From an uncultured Verrucomicrobiota bacterium (GTDB lineage: Bacteria; Verrucomicrobiota; Verrucomicrobiia; Verrucomicrobiales; Verrucomicrobiaceae): 36,316 nt of DNA. Below, piece after piece: positions 17,749 through 26,140 of this stretch. Position 1 is the first letter of the stretch. Each line of letters begins with the position of its first letter. The notes beneath the pieces are model-generated. The model searched no databases and was not told the DNA's origin. It saw only the letters and a program-made list of their open reading frames with translations. The stretch spans positions 1-36,316 of the forward strand of contig CAINXC010000611.1 in NCBI GenBank assembly GCA_903854655.1, written 5' to 3'. A program made the position numbers and the translations under genes.

Positions 17749-18684
17749 ATGCTGACCCTGCTCCACACCATCGCGGAACTGGCCTCGATCGAGGGCCCTG
17801 TAGTTCTCGCCATTGGTGTGTTCGATGGCGTGCACCTAGGACATCAGGCCGTGATCCGCCAGGCGCAGGCGCGGGCTGCCCGGCAGGGGGCGACCCTGGT
17901 GCTCATGACCTTCGACCCGCACCCCATGCGCGTGCTGCGCCCCGGCTCCGCGCCCAAGCTGCTCTGCGCCACCGAGCACCAGGTCATCATCCTGGAGCGC
18001 CTGGGGCTCACCCACCTGCTGCTGTGCCGTTTTGACGAAGCTTTCGCACAAACCGCCGCCGAGGCTTTTGTCCACCAACTGGCCGCCTCCTGTCGCGTGC
18101 TCGACTCCATCTTTGTCGGCGAGACCTGGCGTTTCGGCGCCCGGCGTGGCGGCGATATTCACCTGTTGCAGAACATGGGCGCTGAACTGAGGTTCGAAGC
18201 CTTCGGGGTTTCGCCGGTCATGGGCACGGACCAGGTGATCAGCAGCACCCTCATCCGCCAGGCGGTGGAGCGCGGCGATTTCGCCGCCGCCAGAGAGCTG
18301 TTAGGTCGCGACTACACCGTGCTCGGCACCGTCATCGAAGGCCGCAAGCTCGCCCGGCAGATGGGCTTCCCCACCGCCAATCTCGATGTCCACAACGAGC
18401 AGCTCCCCCCCGCCGGCGTGTACGCCGTGCGCGCCCTCATCGGCGAGGCCTGGCACAACGGCGTCGCCAATCTAGGCCACCGCCCCACCGTCGCCGAAGC
18501 CGACGCGCTCAGTTTCGAAGTCCACGTCTTCGATTTTGAGGCCGACCTCTACGGCCAGCTCGTGGAGGTGAGGTTTGAGAAGCACCTGCGCGAGGAACGG
18601 AAGTTCTCGGGCCTGGATGAGCTCAAGGACCAAATCGCGCTGGATTGCGATGAGGCGCGGCGGGTGCTTATGGAGAATCGCTGA
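17749..18684 (+). CDS. ribF: Bifunctional riboflavin kinase / FMN adenylyltransferase
   Basis: RibF (311 aa) converts riboflavin to FMN and FAD. The N-terminal adenylyltransferase domain has AIGVFDGVHLGHQAVI (residues 21-36), MTFDPHPMRVL and ISSTLIRQAVERGDF. The C-terminal kinase domain has GRKLARQMGFPTANLD, AGVYAVRALIG, GVANLGHRPTV and VHVFDFEADLYGQ. Both domains look intact and the length is typical. It lies 24 bp downstream of the DegT-type aminotransferase gene and is followed by a likely intrinsic terminator. Confidence 0.95.
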   Translation: MLTLLHTIAELASIEGPVVLAIGVFDGVHLGHQAVIRQAQARAARQGATLVLMTFDPHPMRVLRPGSAPKLLCATEHQVIILERLGLTHLLLCRFDEAFAQTAAEAFVHQLAASCRVLDSIFVGETWRFGARRGGDIHLLQNMGAELRFEAFGVSPVMGTDQVISSTLIRQAVERGDFAAARELLGRDYTVLGTVIEGRKLARQMGFPTANLDVHNEQLPPAGVYAVRALIGEAWHNGVANLGHRPTVAEADALSFEVHVFDFEADLYGQLVEVRFEKHLREERKFSGLDELKDQIALDCDEARRVLMENR

Positions 18685-18808
18685 GCGCCGCGCAGAGCGG
18701 GCGATCCAGGGCGATTTGGCCGGCCTGTTGCATGATTTCGTTTCGTGGCATCGTGCCGAAGCTCACCAAATTCCAGGATGAACCGGTTTTGAGTTTCCTA
18801 GGCTAATG

Positions 18809-18847
18809 CACCCGAAAAAAACGGGGGTGTGTTATTGTTTTTTTGCG
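18809..18847 (+). terminator. Probable intrinsic terminator after ribF
   Basis: CACCCG (18809-18814), an all-A 7-nt loop and CGGGGGTG (18822-18829) form a short GC stem with two extra Gs. It is followed by TGTTATTGTTTTTTTGCG, a U-rich run. It sits 125 bp beyond the ribF stop on the same strand, with no gene between. Confidence 0.6.
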
Positions 18848-19094
18848 TTTTATCAGGCTCCGAAATACAAATATGTGATTAATTGTTGTCAGATGCCCCC
18901 TGGCAATTTAGACGTTGAAACGTGTCCTCCCACACTAGATTCACCCTCCGTTTAGTTTGGAAACCCGGCGAAATGCTGCGGTCAGCTTCAGCAAGGGTGA
19001 GGCCCGGCGTACCGCCGCATGAAGGATCACTTGACCAAGCTCAGCGAGTTTGAGCATCATGCCATAGCTTCTGAACACCCAATCCACCTCGATC
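18848..19094. other. AT-richer intergenic region before the hydrolase cassette
   Basis: I see no gene. The first half (to about 18930) is noticeably AT-rich for this window and may hold the promoter of the three-gene cassette beginning at 19095. No clear -35/-10 pair can be named. A minus-strand reading through 19168-18941 has ordinary composition but no family resemblance and overlaps the start of the downstream gene. Confidence 0.4.
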
Positions 19095-20138
19095 ATGCCC
19101 AAATACTGGCTTATCAGCGACCGCAACAATGGCGGCACAGGCACCGGACGGAACGTCTCCGGGCTCACCTACTTCGTCAGTGATGGCGTGGGACCTTTGA
19201 ACGACATCGCGAGCTGGCAGAAAGCCACGCCCACGCAGTTCCGCACGCTGCTTACCGCTGCGGCAGACGCTTTTCCGGCTTTGACCGCCGGTGAAAACGA
19301 GGGCCAGAGCCACGTCACGATTCTCATTCACGGCTTCAACGAGAGCTTCGCCGACACGACCGCCTTCTACCAAAACCTTTGCACCCGCCTGTTCGATGGA
19401 CCCGACAGCCTGGGCATTTGTGTCCTCTACGACTGGCCGTCGCTCGGCAGCGTTGCCGGGTACGAGCCCGACCGATCAACCGCCCGTGAGTGCGCGGGCG
19501 ATCTCACGGACATCCTGTCCGAACTCTTCGACTGGCTCATCAAGAAGCAGCAGGATGCAAACAACTCGAATGGCGACCCGCAGAAGTCCTGCAAAGCCAA
19601 GGTTTCCGTGATTGCCCACAGCATGGGCAACTACATCCTGCAGAAGGCCATGGCCGCTGCCTGGACGCGCAAGAACCAGCCCCTCCTAGTCAGCCTCATC
19701 AATCAGTTGATCATGGTCGCTGCGGACGTGGACAACGACCTGTTCGACGCAGGTGCCGCCGACAATGGGGATGGGGATGCCGTCGCCAACCTCACCTACC
19801 GCATCACCGCGCTGTACAGCGGTCGCGACGCTGCTCTTGGTGCTTCAGCCGGGGTCAAGCATTTCGGCACCCGCCGCCTCGGCCGCAGCGGCCTTGCCAA
19901 CCGCCCGCCGCTCGTGGCGTCTCCGCCCGCCACCGACAACGCCTGGGATGTCGATTGCTCCAGTTTCTTCCCGCCGAACACCGGTTTCAACGGTCCCGGC
20001 CTCGGTTCGGTGGACATCCACGGCGCCTACTTCGTGACCGATGGCACGATCCAGCTCATGCGGCAGATCCTCAAGGGCGTTGACCGCGGCGTGCTGGACA
20101 AGCTCGGGGTTACCACGGGCCATGCGTGGCCGGCATGA
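19095..20138 (+). CDS. Alpha/beta hydrolase (DUF900-like serine esterase)
   Basis: A 347-aa hydrolase with no signal peptide. The core reads VTILIHGFNESF (residues 74-85), VLYDWPSLGSVAGYEPD, the nucleophile elbow VIAHSMGNYILQKAM with Ser176, AADVDNDLF with Asp211/Asp213 as acid candidates, and VDIHGAYF with His309. The HGFN and DWPS motifs are typical of DUF900-type predicted esterases. It is the first of three co-directional genes followed by an M15-type peptidoglycan peptidase and a GH75-like glycosidase, so a role in cell-envelope breakdown or as a lipase-like effector is an inference from context. The gap to the next start is 56 bp. Confidence 0.85.
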   Translation: MPKYWLISDRNNGGTGTGRNVSGLTYFVSDGVGPLNDIASWQKATPTQFRTLLTAAADAFPALTAGENEGQSHVTILIHGFNESFADTTAFYQNLCTRLFDGPDSLGICVLYDWPSLGSVAGYEPDRSTARECAGDLTDILSELFDWLIKKQQDANNSNGDPQKSCKAKVSVIAHSMGNYILQKAMAAAWTRKNQPLLVSLINQLIMVAADVDNDLFDAGAADNGDGDAVANLTYRITALYSGRDAALGASAGVKHFGTRRLGRSGLANRPPLVASPPATDNAWDVDCSSFFPPNTGFNGPGLGSVDIHGAYFVTDGTIQLMRQILKGVDRGVLDKLGVTTGHAWPA

Positions 20139-20194
20139 ACCCGACCGTCGCAAAAGCACCCTTTCCCAATCGCAGTTTCCAACCTCATCATTCC

Positions 20195-20842
20195 ATGCCT
20201 GACGATCTGCTTTTCTCACCTGATGCTGTTTTTCTCCAGCGCTTCCTCCAATCTGGCGGCTACTACAAGGGAGATGTTGATGGCGACGTGGGGCCGCTGT
20301 CGCTGGCCGCTTTGGCCAAATTCCAGGCGGACTCAACTGCGGTTGCTGGAGAACAGGGATCCTTCGATGATCGCACCGAGGGAAATGTCGCCACCCTGCT
20401 GCTGGACACCCAGCGCGCCGCCCGGCGGTTCATGGCCGCCATCTCCCAGGCGGGGCTTTCTGCAGGCATGATCGCCAAAATCATCAGCGGTACGCGCACC
20501 TACGATGAACAAGACGAGATCTATGCCCAAGGCCGCACGATGCCTGGGAAGATCGTAACCCACGCCCGCGCCGGAGAGAGCAATCACAACTTCGGCATTG
20601 CCTGGGATGTGGGCATTTTCGATTCCAACGGCCGTTATATCGACGATCTGGTGGATGAGGGATTGATGACCCAAGGCGCCGTGGACGCAGAATACAAAAA
20701 GGTGGGAGCCTTTGGGAAGGGGCTGGGCCTCTTCTGGGGAGGGGACTGGGGTGATCCCGACTACCCACATTTTCAGATGTTGGACAACGATCTGCTCGCC
20801 ACCGTGCGAGCCAAATTTGTCTCAGGCCAGAGCATTGTTTGA
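20195..20842 (+). CDS. Peptidoglycan-binding M15-family peptidase (endolysin-like)
   Basis: A 215-aa protein. The start at 20195 (MPDDLLFSPDAVFLQRFL) begins directly with a peptidoglycan-binding-1-like repeat (residues 10-45, FLQSGGYYKGDVDGDVGP). The M15-type catalytic domain (about 85-200) has SGTRTYDEQDEIYAQGR, then SNHNFGIAWDVG with His131 and Asp138, and DPDYPHFQ with His192: the His-x6-Asp and His zinc ligands of VanY/L-Ala-D-Glu peptidases. It should cut peptide stems of peptidoglycan. There is no signal peptide, so export would need lysis, a holin or a dedicated secretion device. Domain order is that of phage or tail-associated lysins, but no other phage gene is nearby. Confidence 0.88.
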   Translation: MPDDLLFSPDAVFLQRFLQSGGYYKGDVDGDVGPLSLAALAKFQADSTAVAGEQGSFDDRTEGNVATLLLDTQRAARRFMAAISQAGLSAGMIAKIISGTRTYDEQDEIYAQGRTMPGKIVTHARAGESNHNFGIAWDVGIFDSNGRYIDDLVDEGLMTQGAVDAEYKKVGAFGKGLGLFWGGDWGDPDYPHFQMLDNDLLATVRAKFVSGQSIV

Positions 20843-20948
20843 TGCCTCGTGGCCGCCAATGAACCTTTCTCCTCGTAGCTCCCGGAACGTTTTGCCCGCT
20901 TTGACCCGGCGCTGTGACAAACAAAAACAAAAGCGAACCTAATCCACC

Positions 20949-21644
20949 ATGCCATTCAGCCCACCACCAGCCTCGCTCGGTCAACTTCAAGGCATTCCCT
21001 TCGGCGATGCCGACGACGGAGCTTTCAAAGCTTTGAAAGCCATCTTTGACGCCTACGACGCCACTCCAGCCGCCGGGAGCGACCCCAACAAATGCAAAGC
21101 ACTGCTCCAGTTTCCGGGCGGTGCGGTCTTTTGGAGTTCAAAAATGGCGATTGATGCCGACGGTCCCGCTGTGGACGCAGACCACCGCTCGGGCACGCAG
21201 CTCGATCCAGACGACGGCCAGGACGACACCAAGTATCACTTTCCTGATGATGACGCGGCACTTGCCTCGGAAGCGGTGCCATACATCGTGCTCCCCGGCG
21301 CAACCTTCCGCTCAGTTACCGGACTGAAAATGGGTGACATGGCAGTCGTGATTTACAAGGACAAGATCTCCGCGGCCATTTGCGGTGACCTTGGTCCTGT
21401 AAAGAAGATCGGCGAAGGTTCCATCCGGTTGCATGAGAATTTCCACCCGCCGGCACCTGATCCATGCTCGCTTCGCGACGGCAACGGTTTCTGCAAGCGC
21501 ATTCTCAACGCCAGCATTGAGGAGGACGTGCTGTTCTTTGTTTTCCCCGGCTCGGCGATCGATACGGGGATCAACCAGGCCAACGTCGAATCGCTCATCA
21601 ATGAAAAGGCGATCGGCCTCTACAATGCTTTGCGAACCTCGTAG
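20949..21644 (+). CDS. GH75-like glycosidase (chitosanase family)
   Basis: A 231-aa protein resembling glycoside hydrolase family 75. Key segments are VFWSSKMAIDADGPAVDAD (residues 60-78, the acidic KMxIDxDG motif), VPYIVLPGATF (110-120), GLKMGDMAVVIYKDKISAA (125-143) and GDLGPVKKIGEGSIRLHE (146-163), with Asp69, Asp71 and Glu156 as likely catalytic or structural acids. GH75 enzymes cleave chitosan; related bacterial members may act on peptidoglycan-like glycans. No signal peptide is present. It lies 106 bp after the M15 peptidase gene and is convergent with the L,D-transpeptidase gene, 5 bp away. Confidence 0.82.
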   Translation: MPFSPPPASLGQLQGIPFGDADDGAFKALKAIFDAYDATPAAGSDPNKCKALLQFPGGAVFWSSKMAIDADGPAVDADHRSGTQLDPDDGQDDTKYHFPDDDAALASEAVPYIVLPGATFRSVTGLKMGDMAVVIYKDKISAAICGDLGPVKKIGEGSIRLHENFHPPAPDPCSLRDGNGFCKRILNASIEEDVLFFVFPGSAIDTGINQANVESLINEKAIGLYNALRTS

Positions 21645-21649
21645 GTCCG

Positions 21650-22651
21650 TTATCGCACAATCACCGCCGAGCCCGGCCTGATCAGGCTGGGCAGGCGGAT
21701 CGCATCCCAGTTGGCGAAGCGCACGCAGCCGGCGCTTTGTGCGCGGCCGATGGTGCGGGGCGAGGCGGTGCCGTGCAGGCCGATGCCGGACTTGCTCAGG
21801 CCCGCCCAGAGGATGCCCACGGGGCTGTTCGGGCCGGGGGGAATGTGCATGGCGGTGGATTCGTCGCCACGCTGGCCTTCTTCCAGGAACTTCTTGTCGT
21901 AGCGGAAGTCGGGCGTGGTCGTCATGTTGACAATCTTCCACTGGCCGTGGGGGATGAACTGCGGCTTGCCAGGAGTGATCGGAAAGGCGGCGATCATGTG
22001 CTCGTCCTCGTCATAAACCGCGCCCATGCGTTCGGTGGTGTCGATCACCACGATGTGGCGGCTCAGGATGGCGTCCTCCTTGAAGCCCTGGTACTGCTTC
22101 ACCAGCTCGATTTTGAAGGGGCGAACGCTGGGAACCTGCACCACGTCGCCGGGCTTGAGCTTGCTGGTGTTCAGTCCGGGGTTGGCTTTTTGAAGAAAGG
22201 TTTCGTCGGTGTGGAAGCGCTCGGCCACCAGCTCATCCATGCTGCGATAGAGCATGGCCTTGTAGTTTTGCCAGAACCTCGGGTCCTCGGGAAGCTCGGG
22301 ATTGATGTAGGCCTGCATCTCTTCGCGCACGGTGTAGCTGGCCAGAGCCACCGGCACCTTGGCCTCGGCGGCGCGCACGACCGGCTCCCAATCGTAGATC
22401 TCCTTGTTGCCGTGGGCGTAGTTCCAGTTCACCACCGCCTTGTAGCTGAATTCGCCCAGGGCGCCGTCGATCTTGCCGGGGCCGAACAGCTCCTGGTCCA
22501 GGAAGATCTGCACCCGCAGTATCGTGTCGAGATTGGCAGGCACATGGTGCCCCAGGTTTTCGGAGCCACCCTCGCGCTCGCGAGCCGGTTTCTCCTGCGC
22601 GGCAAGAGTCAGCGAGAAGGCGAGGATAATCAGGGAGCAAAGCAGGCGCAT
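21650..22651 (-). CDS. L,D-transpeptidase (YkuD) with N-terminal binding regions
   Basis: An exported 333-aa protein: signal peptide MRLLCSLIILAFSLTLAAQ, then a peptidoglycan-binding-like segment (VQIFLDQELFGPGKIDGALG, about 48-67), a LysM-like patch (LNTSKLKPGDVVQVPS) and a C-terminal YkuD domain. The catalytic signature is GIGLHGTASPRTIG followed by SAGCVRFANWDA, with the Cys nucleophile in SAGCVR. Such enzymes make 3-3 cross-links in peptidoglycan or anchor proteins to it. Convergent with the GH75-like gene, so a wall-building enzyme sits end to end with a wall-degrading cassette. Confidence 0.92.
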   Translation of the reverse strand: MRLLCSLIILAFSLTLAAQEKPAREREGGSENLGHHVPANLDTILRVQIFLDQELFGPGKIDGALGEFSYKAVVNWNYAHGNKEIYDWEPVVRAAEAKVPVALASYTVREEMQAYINPELPEDPRFWQNYKAMLYRSMDELVAERFHTDETFLQKANPGLNTSKLKPGDVVQVPSVRPFKIELVKQYQGFKEDAILSRHIVVIDTTERMGAVYDEDEHMIAAFPITPGKPQFIPHGQWKIVNMTTTPDFRYDKKFLEEGQRGDESTAMHIPPGPNSPVGILWAGLSKSGIGLHGTASPRTIGRAQSAGCVRFANWDAIRLPSLIRPGSAVIVR

Positions 22652-22710
22652 AAGAGAAGTTTATTATTAATACATCATTATGGCCTGCGGATCAAAAGCC
22701 AAATGCGCCG

Positions 22711-23799
22711 TCAAGAGGTGACGACCCGCCCCTCATCCGCACTGCGCAACGCCGCCTGGCAAAACGCCAGGCTTTTCAGACTTGAAGCGCCATCGTTCGA
22801 AGGCTCTCGGTTCTCTTCGATGGCGCACAACAGTTCGCCCATGGCGCCCTCAAAGCCGCTCTCAAACCAACAGCCCTCCAGGGGGGCTTCCGCCTCGCCC
22901 TCGGCTGTCCACAGCCACACACGCTGCTCATTCAGACCGGGGCCGCTGGCGCGCAGGGTGCCCTTGCTGCCCGCGATGATCGTGCGGTCTTCCTGACCGT
23001 GTTTCACATGGGCGTTGAAGTTCATGCGCACCTGTGCGCCCTGATAATCGGCGATGACACTGGCGAGGAAGGGGGGCTTCATCGTTTGAAAAGAGGTGCG
23101 CTGCACGCTGGCGTAAACGCGTTCGGGCATGGCCCCGCCCATGAAGACGGTGGCGATGTCGAACCAGTGAATGCCGAAATCCTGTAGAAGCAGGTGCCTC
23201 ATCTCTTCGAACCGGGTGCCCGCCGTCCAGGTGTGGTCCCAGTGCAGCACGAAGTCGATGCTGGCGACCTCGCCGATGAGACCCGCGCGAATCGCTGCCG
23301 CCATGTAGCTGAAGTGCGGTGCCCAGCGCCCGTTTTGATTCACGGCGAGCTTAACGCCTTGATCGGCGGCCAGGCGGATCAAGCGTTCACCCTCGGCAGG
23401 GTCCTCGACAAAGGGCTTCTGGCTGAGCACGTGCTTGCGCGCCCTCAGCGCGGCTTCAATGATCGGCAGGCGGTCTGTCACGTGCGGGGTCGCGTCGATC
23501 ACGTCGATGTCCGGGTTCAGCAAAAGATCACGATAATCGCTGGTGACCATGGCCCCGGGGGCGAATTCATCCGCCCGCGCCTGCGCCTTGCTCAAGGTTC
23601 GATCGGCGATGGCGGCCACCTGCCATCCGCGCCGCTGACAGGCGCGCAGGTGGTATTCCGAGATGCCTCCGGCCCCGATCAGGCCGATGCGTGGGCGATA
23701 GCCGCGCGGGGTGGGGGGCTTGTAGTCAAGCAATGGAGCGGCGAACGCTCTGCCACTGGTTGCGTTGCTCAATCCGTAGCCGGAAATCTCGTCCCTCAT
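22711..23799 (-). CDS. Gfo/Idh/MocA-family oxidoreductase
   Basis: A 362-aa NAD(P)-dependent dehydrogenase. After an N-terminal extension of about 36 residues, the Rossmann fold starts RIGLIGAGGISEYHLRAC, followed by VIDATPHVTDRLPIIEAAL, HVLSQKPFVEDPAEGERLI (the EKP motif is QKP here) and AVNQNGRWAPHF. The C-terminal half is the usual beta-sheet domain (IDFVLHWDHTWTAG, FGIHWFDIATVFMGG). These enzymes oxidise sugars, inositols or related cyclic substrates in the cytosol; the substrate is unknown. Family members are very numerous in Verrucomicrobia and often work alongside sulfatases such as the one downstream of this window segment. Confidence 0.92.
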   Translation of the reverse strand: MRDEISGYGLSNATSGRAFAAPLLDYKPPTPRGYRPRIGLIGAGGISEYHLRACQRRGWQVAAIADRTLSKAQARADEFAPGAMVTSDYRDLLLNPDIDVIDATPHVTDRLPIIEAALRARKHVLSQKPFVEDPAEGERLIRLAADQGVKLAVNQNGRWAPHFSYMAAAIRAGLIGEVASIDFVLHWDHTWTAGTRFEEMRHLLLQDFGIHWFDIATVFMGGAMPERVYASVQRTSFQTMKPPFLASVIADYQGAQVRMNFNAHVKHGQEDRTIIAGSKGTLRASGPGLNEQRVWLWTAEGEAEAPLEGCWFESGFEGAMGELLCAIEENREPSNDGASSLKSLAFCQAALRSADEGRVVTS

Positions 23800-23898
23800 G
23801 CCGGGATCAATGCGAAGAAACGAGAGGAAGGCAAGGGCGGTGCGTCAACGAGGGAATGCCGGGTGAACGGCCACCGAAGGATTCACGTCCGCCCGTCC

Positions 23899-24288
23899 TT
23901 ACCAGCAGGAAACGTTCCTGGCCGCGACCCCAAAATGCGCGCAGACCAGCGAAGCGGTCGCGAAATCGATGGTGCGGTCCGCAGACAGAAAGATCCGGTG
24001 CCGCACCAGAAGCGAGATGACCTTGAAAGGAGGCACCCGCAGCGCCTCGGCAAGGGCGCGGATAGTGACAGGGTCCGTCACGGCGACTTCCGCCGGCCGC
24101 TGCATCAGGCGCTGCATGAACTCCGGGGCCAGCGGCGGCGGCGTGATTCCCGGGGTCCAACCCAGGGGAAGCAGAGGCCCGGTGGTCTCCGCACATGACT
24201 TGCAAAGATTCCGGTCCGTCCGCTTCCGATGGACAACCACGGTAAGGGAGACCGTGGCAGGTTTTTCATGGCAGAAATGACAGAGCAT
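23899..24288 (-). CDS. McsA-like zinc protein with IF2_N-like domain
   Basis: A 129-aa protein. The N-terminus MLCHFCHEKPATVSLTVVV and RNLCKSCAE provide CxxC pairs (Cys3/Cys6 and Cys29/Cys32), a zinc-binding arrangement like the N-terminus of McsA and of UvrB/UvrC-motif proteins. After a proline-rich linker (residues 40-56), residues 75-125 (TIRALAEALRVPPFKVISLL, then FATASLVCAHFGV) resemble the small IF2_N helical domain of translation factor IF-2. The pairing suggests a regulator that touches the ribosome, RNA or a protease adaptor, but no function is established. It is transcribed toward the oxidoreductase gene, 99 bp away. Confidence 0.7.
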   Translation of the reverse strand: MLCHFCHEKPATVSLTVVVHRKRTDRNLCKSCAETTGPLLPLGWTPGITPPPLAPEFMQRLMQRPAEVAVTDPVTIRALAEALRVPPFKVISLLVRHRIFLSADRTIDFATASLVCAHFGVAARNVSCW

Positions 24289-24523
24289 GACTTAATCCCG
24301 TTGTCGCCGAAGTGCCTGGACAAATCAAGCTTTGGCACGCTATCAGCCCCAAAAAGTACCAAAAATCGCACGGGGCGAAATATCCTGTAACGCCTTCGTA
24401 TGGATCGGGTATTCCACGCTAGGCGTCACAGTCTTGTCGGATCGATCCCTTCGGGCTGTTTGGCGTCAGGTTCGTGTCCGCCGCCCAGGGAGAGGGATGC
24501 CTCGGCTGAGCTTCCACTAGGCA

Positions 24524-26089
24524 TCACTTTTTTGGTTCTGAAAGCAGCCAGCGGGGAGCGATCTCATCGGTCTCGGTGCTCTGGATGAGCCAGTTGAGGA
24601 GGCGCGTGCGCAGGTTCTCCTCCACCGCGCGAACTTCCTCGCGGCCCGCGAGATTGGTGAGCTCGTGCGGATCGGCCTGTATATCGTAGAGCTCTGAGCC
24701 GCCATCGGCGTAGTAGCAGTACTTCCAGCGGTCGGTGCGTGCCATTTTGGCGTCTGGATGGCGGATGCCGTCCACGCCCTTGCCCTTTTCAAAGGGCAGG
24801 TCGAGCGGCCCGCCGGTGATCACCTCGGGGATGATGTTCTCGCTGAACACCACGTCGTGCGGCGTGTAGGCGCGGCCCAGGTCGGCGATCAGCGGCGCAA
24901 AGCTGCGGCCCTGGCACTCGCGCGGCTCCGGCAGGCCGATGAACTCGAACAGCGTCGGCAGCAGGTCCACGGTTTCGATCAGCTCGTCGTGGTGCGAAGG
25001 CTTGATGCGCCCTGGCAGGCTGACCATGAAGGGCACGCGCACCGCAGGCTCGAAGAAGCAGTTCTTGCCCATGATGCCGTGCTCCATCAACTGGTCGCCG
25101 TGGTCGGCGGTGAAGACGATGAGCGTGTTGTCCGCCTGGCCGCTGGCATCGAGCGTATCGAGCAGCAGGCCGATCTCGTGGTCCACATGGCTGATCGCGC
25201 CGTAATAGCTGCGGTAGATCCACTCCAGGCGCTCGCGGGTGACCTTGTGCATCCCGCCCGGCTCGCGGGTGATCAGCTTTTGCAGCGGCAGGGGCAGCTT
25301 TTTCAGATCATCCTCCGTGAAGTCCTCGGGCACGGGAATGTTCACAGCATCGTACATTGAATCATACGGTGGTGCGATCTCATAGGGCGAATGGGGCTTC
25401 CAGAACGAAACGTTGAGAAAGAACGGCTTGTCCTCCTTGGCCAGCTCCGTGAGCCAGTGCCTAGAGCGCTGGCCCACCCAGGCGGTGTCGGTGAATTCGG
25501 CGTCAATCGCGGCGCGGAACGGATTCTTCCCTGGCGCAATGTCCTTCGCCAGCGCGCGGTAGTTCTTGATGTCCTTCTTCGGGTCGTTGGTCTGCCGCCA
25601 CTTCACGTAGTCAGACCACAGGTCGGTGAAGGGCACGCCGTCGTGCAGTTCCACGATGTCGAAACCCGTGCGCCGCGCCGCCTCCGCCGAGGGGGGATAG
25701 TAATGCAGCTTGCCCACGGAGGCGGTGCGATACCCCGCGTCCTTGAGCCGCTGCTGGATCAGCACCTCGGAGGCGTCCAGCGGCGTGTAATTGACCCGGT
25801 TGCGGTGCGAATGGGCGTAACGGCCGGTGAAGAAGCTGATGCGCGACGGCACGCACACCGGCGAAGCGACGTAGGCATGGGAAAAGTTCGCCCCGCGCGC
25901 CGCGATCCGGTCCAGGTTCGGGGTCTTGATCAGGGTGTTTCCATTCGCACCGACACAGTCCCAGCGCTGCTGGTCGGTCATGACAAACAGAATGTTAGGC
26001 TGGCGCGCCGAGGCGGCGCTGCAGACGCAGGCCAGCAGCACCAGCAGGAGCTTTGGAAGCGGGAGAGAGGAATTCAAGGGGGCGGCCAT
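24524..26089 (-). CDS. Secreted sulfatase (arylsulfatase family, S1)
   Basis: A 521-aa exported sulfatase. The signal peptide runs to about residue 28 (LLLVLLACVCSAASA). The metal-binding start is PNILFVMTDQQRWDCVG, and SPVCVPSRISFFTGR contains the CxPSR signature whose Cys79 is converted to formylglycine. FLNVSFWKPHSPY, FTADHGDQLMEHG and the C-terminal RTDRWKYCYYADGGSELYD are as in family S1. It should remove sulfate esters from polysaccharides in the periplasm. No formylglycine-generating enzyme is in the window. The YhcH-family gene lies 51 bp upstream on the same strand. Confidence 0.95.
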   Translation of the reverse strand: MAAPLNSSLPLPKLLLVLLACVCSAASARQPNILFVMTDQQRWDCVGANGNTLIKTPNLDRIAARGANFSHAYVASPVCVPSRISFFTGRYAHSHRNRVNYTPLDASEVLIQQRLKDAGYRTASVGKLHYYPPSAEAARRTGFDIVELHDGVPFTDLWSDYVKWRQTNDPKKDIKNYRALAKDIAPGKNPFRAAIDAEFTDTAWVGQRSRHWLTELAKEDKPFFLNVSFWKPHSPYEIAPPYDSMYDAVNIPVPEDFTEDDLKKLPLPLQKLITREPGGMHKVTRERLEWIYRSYYGAISHVDHEIGLLLDTLDASGQADNTLIVFTADHGDQLMEHGIMGKNCFFEPAVRVPFMVSLPGRIKPSHHDELIETVDLLPTLFEFIGLPEPRECQGRSFAPLIADLGRAYTPHDVVFSENIIPEVITGGPLDLPFEKGKGVDGIRHPDAKMARTDRWKYCYYADGGSELYDIQADPHELTNLAGREEVRAVEENLRTRLLNWLIQSTETDEIAPRWLLSEPKK

Positions 26090-26140
26090 GCGACGCTGTT
26101 AACGCAGCATGGCCGCAGATCTTCCATCGGCCTCCGCCGC

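Noticed and set aside
19095-21644. Prophage
   Set aside because: Only lysin-like enzymes are present; no capsid, tail, terminase, integrase or holin gene is visible.
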